Shown here in pieces: positions 63,583 to 64,000 of a stretch of DNA of 64,000 bases. The position numbers and the translations under genes were made by a program. Below the pieces are notes generated by a model that was not told the DNA's origin, searched no databases, and was given only the letters and a program-made list of their open reading frames with translations. Every line of letters begins with the position of its first letter. Within the stretch, counting starts at the first letter, position 1. This DNA comes from Cyclobacteriaceae bacterium (lineage in GTDB: Bacteria; Bacteroidota; Bacteroidia; Cytophagales; Cyclobacteriaceae). The stretch is from the NCBI GenBank assembly GCA_019638275.1, contig JAHBUC010000005.1, forward strand, positions 47,149 to 111,148, read 5' to 3'.

Positions 63583-63583
63583 A

Positions 63584-64000
63584 TTACTTTTCTTTCTCCT
63601 CCAACACCTTCTTGCCTTCCACACCGGAGATTTTCTCTTTAATCTTTCTCTCCAGTTCTTCCATCAATTCCGGGTTGTCTTCAATGAGTTGTTTCACGGC
63701 ATCACGACCCTGACCCAGTTTGTTTCCTTCGTACGAGAACCAGGAGCCTGCTTTCTGCACCACGTTTAATTCAACACCGAGGTCAACAATTTCACCTGAT
63801 TTGGAGATTCCTCTTCCATACATGATGTCGAACTCCACTACTTTAAATGGGGGGGCAACCTTGTTCTTCACTACTTTTACTTTCACACGGTTACCGGTAA
63901 TGTCATCGGCCGCTTCTTTAATCTGGCCGATTCTGCGAATATCCAATCGCACGGAAGCATAAAACTTCAGGGCATTACCACCGGTAGTGGTTTCCGGATT
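63584..64000 (-). CDS. recA: Recombinase RecA (C-terminal part, cut by window edge)
   Basis: The last 138 codons are in view, starting at [23 protein letters not shown], then [46 protein letters not shown], and a Lys/Glu-rich tail. These match the RecA L2 loop and C-terminal domain. RecA forms filaments on single-stranded DNA for repair and the SOS response. The gene extends past the window. Confidence 0.98.
   Translation of the reverse strand, partial: NPETTTGGNALKFYASVRLDIRRIGQIKEAADDITGNRVKVKVVKNKVAPPFKVVEFDIMYGRGISKSGEIVDLGVELNVVQKAGSWFSYEGNKLGQGRDAVKQLIEDNPELMEELERKIKEKISGVEGKKVLEEKEK

Overview
The window looks like the chromosome of a Bacteroidota member, most likely order Cytophagales. 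The evidence is a giant secreted protein with a C-terminal type IX secretion (T9SS) sorting domain, several TonB-dependent receptors with a carboxypeptidase-regulatory N-terminal domain, a FecI/FecR/STN surface-signalling cluster, a GAFTDA-type NtrC regulator, promoters fitting the Bacteroidota pattern TTG-N19/20-TAnnTTTG, and RecA, FtsH, QueA, IspD and BirA of Bacteroidota type. There are no rRNA or tRNA genes, no CRISPR array, and no transposase that I can recognise.

Layout. 1-6.9 kb: partial NtrC-family regulator, a secreted propeller-like protein, lpxH, ftsH, rsfS, then divergent birA and a HExxH protein. 7-12.9 kb: a TonB receptor, an STN/surface-repeat protein, FecR and an ECF sigma factor; a 28-nt promoter-like element with fixed spacing lies before both the sigma operon and the receptor. 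13-18.9 kb: a BNR-repeat protein, then an ABC ATPase, a His-rich FtsX-type permease and a DUF3299 protein (a likely zinc or metal transporter). 19-20.1 kb: a winged-helix Fic protein whose catalytic His is Gln. 20.1-31.3 kb: one 3711-residue T9SS-secreted adhesin-like protein. 31.7-36.6 kb: ASCH, VOC, a lipoprotein VOC, an AHSA1/ArsR pair, a GH5-like lipoprotein and an ankyrin protein.

37.2-42.4 kb is an AT-richer accessory block: a small secreted Cys protein, then a Ser/Thr kinase joined (through a 1-nt frameshift) to an SF1 helicase with a duplicated C-terminal domain, overlapping a helical-repeat protein that ends in a cold-shock-like domain. It is bordered by the 3' remnant of an OmpA-family gene. 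This is the best candidate for an undescribed, possibly defensive, system.

43-50 kb: a second TonB receptor, a HigBA-type toxin-antitoxin pair with a perfect 18-nt palindrome at its promoter, a cobalamin riboswitch driving a BtuB-like receptor and a DUF5522 mini-protein, then a second DUF3299 protein with a His-rich lipoprotein. 50-56.4 kb: two paralogous coiled-coil lipoproteins, a PepSY-like protein, and a convergent sigma-54 response regulator and hybrid histidine kinase. 56.5-64 kb: DMT/DUF486 protein, ettA, DUF2795, OmpA lipoprotein, ispD, small membrane protein, queA, a MacB-type permease and the 3' part of recA. Many intergenic spaces hold palindromic, terminator-like repeats.
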